Below the pieces are notes generated by a model. The model was not told the DNA's origin. It was given only the letters and a program-made list of their open reading frames with translations, and searched no databases. Position numbers and translations under genes: made by a program. From Edaphochlamys debaryana (taxonomy: Eukaryota > Chlorophyta > Chlorophyceae > Chlamydomonadales): a stretch of DNA of 64,000 bases. Below, piece by piece: positions 53,501 through 62,574 of this stretch. The stretch spans positions 1,116,001 through 1,180,000 of the forward strand of contig JAEHOE010000005.1 in assembly GCA_016858145.1 (NCBI GenBank), read 5' to 3'. Within the stretch, counting starts at the first letter, position 1; each line of letters opens with the position of its first letter.

Positions 53501-54905
53501 CCCCACCACCATGGAGGGAGATGGGCTGCGGCGCCACGAGCCTCGGCCCATCCGCGGCGCCATCGGCAACCGAGGGCTCTACAGCTACGAGTACACCCTG
53601 CACGGCGCTCGGCTCCTCGTCAATGGCCACGTCACCGAGCGCACCGGTGCCAGCTACATGCGCTCGATCTCCCTTGCCCTGCTGCCCATCCCCGTGCTGG
53701 GCCTGGACGACCTACCCTACGGCGTGGTGCTGGGGCGTGACATCAACGTCCAGTTCCACGCCGTACGCTCGTACGGCCACGCTGGCGACACCCTGCAGCT
53801 CACGCACCAGCTGCCCAATGAGGACACCTGGGCCACGACCCTGCGCCTCACCAATGTCTCCTGCCCCGGCGACGTCCACTTCTGCGCACTCACGCCGAGC
53901 CCCGGCAGGGGGGGGGAGGACGACAACAACAACCAGCCGGGTCCGGCGGAGCACGCCGACGCTGACACCGCCAGCGGAGAGGACGAGGAGGTACCGGACG
54001 TCACGAGCCCCTGCTCTGGCCCCCAGCCCCGGCGCCCAGATGACGACGCCGGCGCTGGTGGAGCTGGCGGCGGCTCGGCCTCGGCACCCTCAAGCTGCGC
54101 GGTGGCTCCGCCTCCCGCAGGCTCCTCGGCGCCCCCGGCTCCCTCGGGCTCCGCCCTGCCGGTCGGCACCAAGGCTCACCACCTCCGCCGGGGCAGCCGC
54201 AAGAGTGAGAAGGCCACGGAGCTCTACGACCGCATCGTCATGAGGCAGGTCGACAGCGACGGTGAGTTACCCTCTCCCGGCAATGCTGGGGGAATGGTAC
54301 CTTCTCCCTGGCACAATGGGTACTGCACCGTACGGCCCGAGACGTACGGCCTGAGCCTCGCTCGCGTCGTGCACCTGCTGTACGATCTGGACGGGCGCGC
54401 CTTCTGCCCCAGCAAGGACTCCTATGCCCTCTCCATTCCCCGCAGGCACGGGCCCCGTGCCCTGTCGCGCCTAATCGCCAACAGCCCCATCTACGGCCCG
54501 GTGCCCTTCCTCGATACCTACGGGGCCTGCTCCACCGACAGCGAGTATGACGACTTCTGCTTGACCAGCGGGGACGAGGAGGGCGACCTGGACGACGAGC
54601 TGGCTGCCTACGCGGCCAAGCTCGACGCCCTCCAGCACCAGCTTGGCCGTATGATGCTGCGGCACGTGACGCGCAGCCTGGACCGGCGGCTGCGTCGCCA
54701 TGCGCGCAGGGAGCTGCGCCGCCAGCAGGAGCGGCGCGCTCTGGCGCAGATTGAGATAGATCGGACGAGGGAGGAGTACCGCACCATGGCCAAGCGTGAA
54801 CGTCTGCGGCACCGCGTGGAGCGCTGGGCAGCGACGGCAGGCGCCAAGCCCGCCAAGCGCAAACTGCCTGTGCCCACGGCCAACACCGGCTCGGCGTCGC
54901 CTCAC
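50523..54905 (+). CDS. Gypsy-type element ORF2: retropepsin-like and second gag-like finger
   Basis: A 1460-residue open part of a longer frame. A region at about 50,830-51,110 resembles a retropepsin (PDCACNPWGLVVESLVKELGL, later VLWGVHFF), but the usual DTG/DSG is D-C-A. It is followed by Pro-rich and Arg/Asp-rich stretches (DRGKDHDRDRSRDRG), then a Cys/His unit (CTCCTLISELASH and HSLDKC) echoing the gag finger. A second beta-rich segment at 53,450-53,770 (LLRLDVARTF to YGVVLGRDINVQF) also has retropepsin features. The last 90 residues before 54,905 are basic and helical. Beyond 54,905 the frame reads the antisense of an inverted insertion and is not genuine. The listed first codon is GTG; an earlier frame may join it. 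Confidence 0.55.
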
Positions 54906-56548
54906 CGCAGTCTCAACACGTTCAAGACGTTCACCTTCGCCCTCACCTGCCTGGTGCTGCTCAGCTGTATCAGGGAGGCAGGTTCCAGGCCAGCCAGGGC
55001 GGCTATCTCCTCCGGCAGCAGAGGTGAGGGCACGGCCGAGGCGGTGGAGGTCAGTTGTATGGTGGCGAGATTGCCTGGTGGGAGGACGGTGACAGTGCGT
55101 CCCGGGACATCGCAGGCCGTGTAGGGATCGCCGAGAGGCACCTTGCAGAGGGGCAGGCGACGTGAGGGTGCCGTGGCAGCCGCAGAGAGGTTGCTGGGGG
55201 ACCACGCGCTGGCGGTAGCCACCTTGCGGAGGTGCTCAGGAGCCGCTAGATTGGTGCAGAAGGCGCGCAGCGAGTGCTGGGCCCTGCCCATGGCGGCGGT
55301 GTCCAGCGTGAGACAGGGCCCGAAGGGCGTGTCTGCAGGCACCGAAGGCTCGCGCTCCAGCAGGAAGCCAGGCGGGAGTCGAGGTTGCAGCTCTTGGAGG
55401 CGGCCAAGGAGCTCTAGCACTCTATCTGGCGGGGCCAGGGTCGAGTCTAGGTTACCGAGCACTAGCCATTGCTGCCCTGCCTTGGCGGAGGCGGCAAGGA
55501 GGTGATCGTTGGTGAGTGGGCCAGGTGGCAGTGCGGCCCAGGGGCTCTCGACGGCGGAGCCACGAAGCTGTCGGGGGAAAGAGGCACGGAGCCAGCCCAG
55601 GCAGCGACGCAGCAGGGGATGCTCCTGCATTGGCACGCCCAGGGTGTGATACCGGCGCACGGTCCAACCTGCTCGGAGGCAGGCCTCGAGGCCCGTGGCG
55701 GCCGAGGTGCCGCACTCCACAACTACCAACCCTTCCGTGAAGGCGTGCTCAAGGAAGTGGTGCGAGAGCAGGCTGGTGTCGAGAGAGGCAGTACGGCCTT
55801 CGGCGACCCGGCGCGGGCGCAGCGGTGGGAGTGAGGCCGCCCGGAGGGCGTCTCGGGCCTCACGCACGACGCGGTTGGCGGTGAGGTTCTCTTGGCGGGT
55901 CAAGAGCTGAGCTGCGGTGCACTCGGGATCAGCAAGGCGCTTGACAGGGTCGGAGGCCGTGCCGTTGCCGCCAGCGCATCCGAGCGCCGGAGCCGTCAGC
56001 ACTCGAGGGTATGGGAGAGCGGCTGAGAGTGTCAGCGTTATGGTGAAGCTTGCCCGGTCGGTGGGCTACGTCAAAGTCGTACTCTTGCATCAGGAGCGCC
56101 CAGCGGGCGTACTGCCCCACTAAGTTCTGGTTCTCCATCAGCCAAAGCAGGGGCGCATGGTCGGTGACTAAGATGAAGCGCGGGCCCAGCAGGTACGGGC
56201 GCAGCATCTTCATTGCCCAGCAGGCAGCCAGCATCTCACCCTTGTAGGAGGTATAGTTGCGCTCATGCACGTTGAGTGAGCGAGAGATGCAGGCGACCAT
56301 GTACTCGTTCCCATCGTCGTCTAGTTGGCCCAGGATGGCGCTGATGCCTACGTTGGAGAAGTCAGTGTGCAGGATCAGTTGGCGGTTGGGATGGGGCTTG
56401 TGGAGCAACTGGTCGTTGGTGGAGAACTCAGCCTTGAGTTGATCCAGAGCCTCCTGGTGGCGCGGCTGCCAGGTCTCGGGGCCCCACAAGACGCCCTTCT
56501 TGGTGAGCTCGTAAAGCGGGTTGGCAATGCAGGCGAAGCGGGGGCTGG
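54905..56548 (-). pseudogene. Inverted fragment of a related gypsy-type element
   Basis: On the minus strand, from 56,548 downward: IANPLYELTKKGVLWGPETW and RNase H motifs (LILHTDFSNVGISAILGQL, TSYKGEMLAACWAMKML, LVTDHAPLLWLM), then the methyltransferase-like domain (VVVECGTSAATGLEACL to LEPASL). It is the same order as 57,790-59,560 on the plus strand but clearly diverged, so a different subfamily. Relative to that copy, about 200 nt are missing between the RNase H end and GGNGTASD, with a frame change at about 55,990. It separates ORF2 from the RT frame of the plus-strand element, so it was probably inserted there. Confidence 0.8.
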
Positions 56549-56575
56549 CGTCTGTCTGACGCTGCCCCGCACTGC

Positions 56576-59449
56576 GTGCCCCACCCGGCTTACCAGCAGG
56601 GGGCGCAGTGGGCGGCCCCCAGCTGGGCCCAGCTGGAGCTCTCGCCCGCCAACAGCTCCCTGGAGGAGGCCATGCATCGCGTGCGCCTACGCTCCCAATC
56701 GACACCGCTGGCGGCAGCGCCGCTTGGCGCGTCTGCGGCTCCCAGCCCTCCGGCTCCGCTAACGGCTGCCCTCGCCGCCGAGGCCTCTCCTGCCTTCGTC
56801 ACCACACCTGACGGCACTCGAGCCCCGCCTGAGGACTCCACCTTTGTCAAGCAGGAGGCGGGCTACACCCTCTGCGTCCGTCCTGACATGACCGAGGCTG
56901 AGCGAGACAGTCTCAAGGCCCTCATGAAGAAGTACGACCACCTCTTCGCCCGAAGCCTCAAGGACATCGGCTGCTACCGAGGGGACTTGGGCCCAGTCAA
57001 GATCGAGCTCAAGCACGACAACCCAATCTTCGAGGCCCCCCACCGCCACTCTGCCGCTGAGCGCGCCGTCAAGGACGCCAAGTGCCAAGAGCTGCTGGAG
57101 GCGGACATCATCGAGCCCTCCAACTTGACCAAGTACGCCATGAACGTCACCATGCCTGGGAAGAAAGGGCTAGACGGCACCTATGCTTCAGGCGATAAAA
57201 GGTACTGCGCCGACGCCCGGAGGGTCAATGCAGCGAGCGTGCGTGACTACTTCCGTCCCCCGGCGCCGGAGGAGCTGTTCGCGCGGATCTTGGGTGCCAA
57301 ATTCATCACAAAGTGTGACTGCCGAGCGGCCTTCAATCAGCTGCCCCTGGCCGAGGAGGACCGTGACAAGACCTCCTTCTGGTGGTGCAACACGCTCTAT
57401 TGCTACAAGCGCTTGATGTACGGGGCAGTCAATGCTACGGCAGCTTGGCAGCGAGTGCTTAGTCATCACGTACGGCAGTACGGCCTGCAGGATGTCGTAC
57501 ATATCTTTGTGGATGACGCGGCAGTAACAGGCAGTACAGCGGAGGAGCATGAGCAAAATCTGGCCCGGTTTCTTGCCATGCTCGCCAACATCAACATCAA
57601 GCTGCACCCGGACAAAACCGTGGTGGCGGCTGACAAGATAGAGTTCTTGGGACACATGGTCAGCGTGGACGGGCTTCACCCAGTCCAGGCTAAGATAGCA
57701 GCAATCCAAGCCATCCAGCCCCCTCGCTCGCTCGCCGAGCTCCAGTCTCTCCTCGGCATGTGCAACTATTACCGTTGTTACATCCCTGACTTCACCTGCA
57801 TCGCCAGCCCCCTCTACAAGCTGACCAAGAAGGGCGTGGTCTGGGGCCCCGAGACCTGGCAGCCCAAGCACCAGGAGGTGCTGGATCGGCTCAAGGCCGA
57901 ATTTGCCACCAACAACCGCCTGCTGCGCAACCCTGACCCCAACCGTGAGCTTATCCTCCATACGGACTTCTCCAACGTGGGCATCAGCGCCGTGCTGGGT
58001 CAGCTGGACGATGATGGCAACGAGTACATGTGCGCCTGCATCTCCCGCTCCCTCAACCAGCATGAGCGCAACTACACGTCGTACAAGGGTGAGATGCTGG
58101 TGGCCTGCTGGGCAATGAAGATGTTGCGCCCCTACCTGCTGGGCTGGCGCTTCACCTTGGTGACCGACCACGCGCCGCTGCTTTGGCTAATGGAGAATCA
58201 AAACCTAGTGGGGCAGTACGCGCGCTGGGCCCTCCTCATGCAAGAATACGACTTTAACGTGGCGCACCGCCCCGGCAAGCTGCACCACAACGCTGACACC
58301 CTCAGCCGCTCGCCCATGCCTTCGAGCGCTGACGGCTCGGGTGCGCGGATGGATGAGGACTCTGACCCTTGGCCGCCGGTGCCCAAGCTGGTCCCGTATC
58401 CCACCGTCACGCCTGCAGCGCAGCCCACCGTTCTCATGTCAGCTGTCCAAGCCCTGGCGCAGCGCGCCCGGGAGGACTTCTCGGTCCTGGCAGCCGTGAC
58501 GGGGCAGGGCTCCACCCTCACGCTCTCTCCCGATGAGCTGCTGGCTGGCGGCAACGGCACGGCCTCTGACGCCATTGAGAGACCATCAGACCCGGACTGC
58601 ACTGCTGCGCAGCTGCAGACCCGGCTAGCCAACGTTATAGCCAACCGCATCGTACGTGAAGCCAGGGACGCGCTGCGCGCGCTTCCCCTGCCTAGCCCTC
58701 GGCCTCGCCGCACGGGCAACGGCACCACAGTTTCCCTCAACACCAGCCTGCTCTCCCACCATTTCTTGGAGCGGGCCTTCACCGACGGGCTGGTGGTAGT
58801 CGAGTGCGGCACCTCTGCCGCCACGGGCCTCGAGGCCTGCCTCAGGGCAGGCTGGACGGTGCGCGAGTACCACGCCTGGGGCGCGCCAGAGGAGGAGCGG
58901 GCACTGCTGCGCCGCCGTCTGGGCTGGCTCCGTGCTTCCTTTACCCGCCAAATCCACGGCTCCGCCATGGAGGCGCCCTGGGCAGCCCTGCCGCCGGGCC
59001 CCCTCAGCAACGAGCACCTGCTCAACGCCTCCGCCAACGCTGGGCAACAGTGGCTCGTGCTGGCCAACCTGGACTCCTACCGGGTCCCGCCCGAGCGAGT
59101 CTTGGACCTACTTGGCCGTCTCCAGGAGCTGCAGCCCCGCCTTCCCCCGGGTTACCTTCTGGAGGGCAACCTGCCAACGACCGAGGACACGCCCTTTGGC
59201 AATGGTCTGACTTTAGACACGGCCTTGCTGGGTAGGCCCCAGCATTCGCTGCGGGACTACTACACCAACTTAGCCGCCATCGAGCACCTGCAGCGCATCG
59301 TCACCAACAGCGCCTGGGCCCCGAGCAACCTCTCAGCCTCTGACGCCCTGCCGTCGCGTCAGTTGCCCATCTGCGAGGCGCTTCTTGGCCCCCCCCTACG
59401 CCGCATGCGACGTGCCGGGCCGCACAGTCACGGTCCTGCCCCCAGGTGA
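56576..59449 (+). CDS. Gypsy-type Pol: reverse transcriptase, RNase H and methyltransferase-like domain
   Basis: Reverse transcriptase: AFNQLPLAEEDRDKTSFWWC with preceding ITKCDCRAAF (motif A Asp), RLMYGAVNATAAWQRVL (motif B), HIFVDDAAV (motif C, about 57,502-57,528), EFLGHMVSVDGL. Connection: LLGMCNYYRCYIPDF. RNase H: HTDFSNVG, SYKGEMLVACWAM, VTDHAPLLWL, with catalytic Asp, Glu and Asp present. The order RT-RNase H-integrase places it in Ty3/gypsy. After RNase H comes a spacer and then a C5-methyltransferase-like domain. The frame ends early because a run of eight C near 59,389-59,396 shifts it; coding continues in the frame starting at 59,385. The left end abuts the inverted fragment at about 56,570. 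Confidence 0.85.
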   Translation: MPHPAYQQGAQWAAPSWAQLELSPANSSLEEAMHRVRLRSQSTPLAAAPLGASAAPSPPAPLTAALAAEASPAFVTTPDGTRAPPEDSTFVKQEAGYTLCVRPDMTEAERDSLKALMKKYDHLFARSLKDIGCYRGDLGPVKIELKHDNPIFEAPHRHSAAERAVKDAKCQELLEADIIEPSNLTKYAMNVTMPGKKGLDGTYASGDKRYCADARRVNAASVRDYFRPPAPEELFARILGAKFITKCDCRAAFNQLPLAEEDRDKTSFWWCNTLYCYKRLMYGAVNATAAWQRVLSHHVRQYGLQDVVHIFVDDAAVTGSTAEEHEQNLARFLAMLANINIKLHPDKTVVAADKIEFLGHMVSVDGLHPVQAKIAAIQAIQPPRSLAELQSLLGMCNYYRCYIPDFTCIASPLYKLTKKGVVWGPETWQPKHQEVLDRLKAEFATNNRLLRNPDPNRELILHTDFSNVGISAVLGQLDDDGNEYMCACISRSLNQHERNYTSYKGEMLVACWAMKMLRPYLLGWRFTLVTDHAPLLWLMENQNLVGQYARWALLMQEYDFNVAHRPGKLHHNADTLSRSPMPSSADGSGARMDEDSDPWPPVPKLVPYPTVTPAAQPTVLMSAVQALAQRAREDFSVLAAVTGQGSTLTLSPDELLAGGNGTASDAIERPSDPDCTAAQLQTRLANVIANRIVREARDALRALPLPSPRPRRTGNGTTVSLNTSLLSHHFLERAFTDGLVVVECGTSAATGLEACLRAGWTVREYHAWGAPEEERALLRRRLGWLRASFTRQIHGSAMEAPWAALPPGPLSNEHLLNASANAGQQWLVLANLDSYRVPPERVLDLLGRLQELQPRLPPGYLLEGNLPTTEDTPFGNGLTLDTALLGRPQHSLRDYYTNLAAIEHLQRIVTNSAWAPSNLSASDALPSRQLPICEALLGPPLRRMRRAGPHSHGPAPR

Positions 59450-59560
59450 CCTGCGCGCCATGGAATTTCCCACCATCCGTTCAGCGCCGCCGTCGCCGCT
59501 GAACCCAGAGGAGATCTGCACCGTCTCAGGCCTCGAACCCGCTTCCCTGCTGGAGCCACG
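58735..59560 (+). other. C5-cytosine-methyltransferase-like domain in Pol
   Basis: Between RNase H and integrase. LVVVECGTSAATGLEACLRA with GWTVREYHAWG resembles the SAM-binding motif I and the next strand of C5-methyltransferases. QQWLVLANLDS (59,046-59,078) sits where the catalytic Pro-Cys motif IV should be, and has no Cys. RLPPGYLLEGN sits where the ENV motif VI is expected. LTLDTALLGRPQHSLRDYYT (59,209-59,268) matches the motif VIII pattern of PQ-R-R-Y. PLNPEEICTVSGLEP (about 59,497-59,541, after the frame change) matches the conserved motif X. An inverted related copy (54,905-55,990) has the same blocks. Likely a catalytically dead methyltransferase fold; cytosine methyltransferases are known in a few other retrotransposons. 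This is family inference, not a search result. Confidence 0.65.
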
Positions 59561-60659
59561 AGAGGATGGCACCCTCGTGGTCCCGACGGCCCCCGAAGCA
59601 GTACTCTTAGGCCTCCAAGCGCCAGCGGCCGCCCGCCTCTTCACGGGTGCGCAGGCCCTGCAGCGCGCCTTCATCACCCCACACCACATGGCCCGGATGC
59701 CTCCACTTCAGGCACCGCCGGCTGCCCCGCTGGGGGGGGGTGAGGAGCGTCAAAACAACTCTGCAGCGGCCCAGCCTGCGGCCCTGATCACCGGCGCCGT
59801 ACAGCGCAACCAGACCAACGAGCGCTGGACTTCTGCCCTAATCTCCGACGTTGCTGCCATCGCCGATCGTCAGGAGCTTGGAGCTGGACGCTACTGCGAT
59901 CCCTGGGAGGACAAACCCCTGCTGCATTACCTTTCGCAAGGCATCTGCCCCGCGGGCCTTGGAGGTGAGGCAGCCAGGCGCGTGGCGCGCCAAGCCATCA
60001 ACTACCGGTACGACGAGCGCGTCAAGCGCCTCTATCGCCGCATGCCTAACGCCACCATGCGTGAAGTGCCCCCACCTGAGCAACGCCAAGCCATCATTGA
60101 GGAGGCGCATCACCGCTTGGGCCACTGGGGCGCTCGCCGCACGCTCTGCCTGATCCAGAACGGCTACTGGTGGCAAGGTATGTCTAGAGATGTTGAGTAT
60201 GTTGTACAGCGCTGCGCGCTCTGCGACCGTGCCAACACCACAGGCAATGTGACCCCTCCGGAGCTGCACCCTCTGCCAATCCGAGGGCCCTTCTTTCGCT
60301 GGCACGTTGACCTGGCAGGCCCCCTCACCGCCACGCAGTCGGGCTATCGGTACGTGATGGTGTGCGTGGAGTCCTGGACCAAGCACGTGGAGATGATTCC
60401 GCTGCGAGACAAGAGCTCAGAGGAGGTGGCCAACGCTTTCCTCGCCAACGTCCTGGCCCGCTTCTCTGCCCCGGCGGAGGTGGTCACGGACGGCGGCTCG
60501 GAGTTCCAGGGAGCCTTCGCTGCCCTGCTTGAACAGTGCTTTATCGACCACCGGACTACTTCGCCCAATCACCCACAGTCCAACGGTGCGGCTGAGCGAG
60601 TAGTGCAGATTTGCAAGAAGCAAGGTCGGCGGGGACAGGCAGGTCGACGTGGGGGGTAG
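59385..60659 (+). CDS. Gypsy-type integrase, 5' part, interrupted
   Basis: Begins in the frame continuing from the methyltransferase-like domain (CDVPGRTVTVLPPGDL). The integrase zinc finger is HHRLGHWGARRTLCLIQNGY to CALCDRAN (His-His-Cys-Cys). The first catalytic Asp is in RWHVDLAGP, the second in VVTDGGSEFQG, and the catalytic Glu in SNGAAERVVQ. The frame then reads ICKK and runs into unrelated sequence, stopping at 60,659. The missing C-terminal part is found inverted at 61,385-61,790 and continued at 62,575. The integrase therefore cannot be made intact from this copy. Confidence 0.85.
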   Translation: MAPPYAACDVPGRTVTVLPPGDLRAMEFPTIRSAPPSPLNPEEICTVSGLEPASLLEPREDGTLVVPTAPEAVLLGLQAPAAARLFTGAQALQRAFITPHHMARMPPLQAPPAAPLGGGEERQNNSAAAQPAALITGAVQRNQTNERWTSALISDVAAIADRQELGAGRYCDPWEDKPLLHYLSQGICPAGLGGEAARRVARQAINYRYDERVKRLYRRMPNATMREVPPPEQRQAIIEEAHHRLGHWGARRTLCLIQNGYWWQGMSRDVEYVVQRCALCDRANTTGNVTPPELHPLPIRGPFFRWHVDLAGPLTATQSGYRYVMVCVESWTKHVEMIPLRDKSSEEVANAFLANVLARFSAPAEVVTDGGSEFQGAFAALLEQCFIDHRTTSPNHPQSNGAAERVVQICKKQGRRGQAGRRGG

Positions 60660-60737
60660 CACGCAGCTGTCGTCGCGGTTCCTTGGGTCGAGCCAGGTTG
60701 CTAGCTGTAGGCTCTGAGTGTCAGTGTTACCTGATCA
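60622..60737. other. Junction spacer between integrase and Helitron piece
   Basis: About 115 nt with no recognisable coding content after the integrase break. Confidence 0.3.
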
Positions 60738-61375
60738 GTGTTCGCCCGCTGGCCCGAACAGATCCTGGACAGACGCGACGCCGACGTTTTGGCGGCAACC
60801 TTCTGCACTGCCTTCCCCCACTACAAGGGCGGGATGCGGCCCATGGGTGCGAGCAACGCCGGCCTGTTCAAGCACGTCATGGAGCGCGTGCCACGAGAGC
60901 AATTCAGCGGCAACTACCCCCTCGTGGCGTACATGATGGACGCCCACAACAAGGACGCGACGGCGACGCAGACGTTCGTGACCGCGCGCACCTCCCGTCG
61001 CGACGTCGAGGCTGTGGGCGCCGTCCCCCGCGACGTCGTAAAGGCCATGGCGGCAGTGCTGGCGATGCCGCGCAACGACCCGGACCGGCGCGCTCTGCTG
61101 CAGTCGTCGTCGCCCTTCGTGCAGGCGCTGGTCGCCACCATGCGGCGCACGTCGGCGCGGATGGACTTGACCGAGGCGTTCTACGGCGCCGCTCAGGGAT
61201 CCATGCGTGCAGGCACAGCGGCCCTGGGCGCGCCGGCGCTGATGTTCAACGTCAACCCTTCCGACTTGCACAGCCAGGCGGCCTACATCGCTAGCGGGGG
61301 CGTACTGGAGCTCGGCGACGACGGTGCGCCTCTGCGGCCAACGACCGACATGGAGCGGTGGCGGCGGGTTCGCGA
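60738..61375 (+). pseudogene. Helitron-like N-terminal (Rep/helicase) fragment
   Basis: An open frame has AFPHYKGGMRP, NYPLVAYMMDAHNKDA, then AAQGSMRAGTAALGAPALMF followed by NVNPSDLHSQAAYIASGG. Small-residue plus MFNVNPSDLHS resembles the Helitron-like N domain (the NPSD-H block before the Rep part) found in Helitron transposon proteins. The Rep HUH motif and helicase are not present. The piece sits at the break in the integrase, with the element's integrase C-terminus on its far side in reverse. Confidence 0.6.
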
Positions 61376-61382
61376 CAACCTG

Positions 61383-61790
61383 CAGCATGTTGTTCTGATT
61401 GCGCAGGATGACGTACACGTAGTCGCCCACGTTAAACTTGGTGAACCGGGGCTTGTAGCCGCCGGCCCTCACGCGCGCGTAGTTGTGACGGTCGCGCCAC
61501 TGCGCCGTGAGCAGGTTGTGGCCGTTGAAGGGGGCGGCTTGCTGCACGTTATGCGCACACAGCATCACAAGTTGATCCGCCCGCTGGGGGTCGAGATCGG
61601 GATCTATGGCCTCAGCCCAGAGCTCCTGGGCGCCCAGAGGTACCATGGGCGGGGCCCCATACATAAGCTCGAAGGGGGACTTGCCGGTCGACTTCTGCGG
61701 GGAGCAACGGTAGCCCAGCAGGATCCAGGGTAGGTAGTCATCCCACTTCTCAGCAGAGACGTTCTGCGCACAGTATTTGCGAAGCGACCG
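61383..61790 (-). pseudogene. Inverted C-terminal piece of the gypsy-type integrase
   Basis: On the minus strand: SLRKYCAQNVSAEKWDDYLP, LGYRCSPQKSTGKSPFELMY, then FNVGDYVYVILRNQNNML, the known order of the integrase C-terminal region before the GPY/F-like part. It fits exactly between the plus-strand break at about 60,621 and the resumption at about 62,575, so the piece was inverted in place. Confidence 0.85.
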
Positions 61791-61799
61791 CGCAGCCGC

Positions 61800-62165
61800 A
61801 GCAGCCGCCGTGGCGGCGGTGCAGAACTCTGCCTTTGCCGGTAGCCTGGAGGCACGTGCTGCCCTGATGGAGGAGCACGGCGAGCAGGGCACGCGCTGGT
61901 TTCACCAGCTGGGCGCGGAGGCTGGGGAGCGGCAGCCAATCACAGCGCTGAGGGTGCCGGGGCAGCCAGAGCCCGTGTCTCTGGCCGGGCCGGGGGCCGC
62001 AGAGGCAATCTCTGCCGCCGCCCACGCTACCTACAGCAGCGATGCACCGGCAGGCCTTTTCCGCCCGGGCGTCGTCTGCCCTGACGCCCAGCGCCAGCTG
62101 CTGGCCGCCGTCGAGCAGCGGGTGCCGGACGAACTACGGGAAGCGGCGGAGGGGGAGGGCCGCCT
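61800..62165 (+). pseudogene. LINE linker fragment, plus strand
   Basis: ALMEEHGEQGTRWFHQLGAE and PVSLAGPGAAEAISAAAHAT resemble the linker between endonuclease and reverse transcriptase of LINEs, where a conserved W-F-H occurs. Short, no ends visible. Confidence 0.5.
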
Positions 62166-62565
62166 GGCGGAGGTGCAAGGGAGCGCCTGGCGCCTCCGCC
62201 TTGCGGGCGGCACGGGATGCCGCCGCCACGGCAGCCAGGTAGGCGCGGCGTTGGGCGCGCTGGTGCTGCAGGTGGATGTCGCGCCCTGCCTCCATCAGCA
62301 GGGACTTGGCGCACTCCCACCTGTGACGAGCATCCCCCTGCGGCAGGTCTGCGAGGAAAGCATCGAGGCGGCCTTGCAGCTGCGCCAGCAGCCGTGGGTG
62401 GAACAGCAGGTACGTGGGGAACCGGGGGTGGCTGCGGCATGGTTGCGGCAGCCCCGGCAGCAGCAGGCGAAGCAGCACCCCGTGGTGGTCGGCAGGTGCC
62501 CCAAAAACCCGGCTAATGAGGCTAACATGCTGCAGCAGCGGTGCAGAAACATACCACCGGTCAAG
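62166..62565 (-). pseudogene. LINE endonuclease C-terminal fragment, minus strand
   Basis: On the minus strand: RLDRWYVSAPLLQ, then SRVFGAPADHHGVLLRLLLP, the RIDR-like and (S/A)DH end of an AP-like endonuclease, followed by a helical linker (SLLMEAGRDIHLQHQRAQRR). It lies head to head with the plus-strand linker piece. Confidence 0.6.
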
Positions 62566-62574
62566 GCGAGCGTA

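Noticed and set aside
54920..55124. C-terminal hydrophobic tail of ORF2 (FALTCLVLLS)
   Set aside because: It is antisense to the inverted methyltransferase-like fragment, so not genuine coding.
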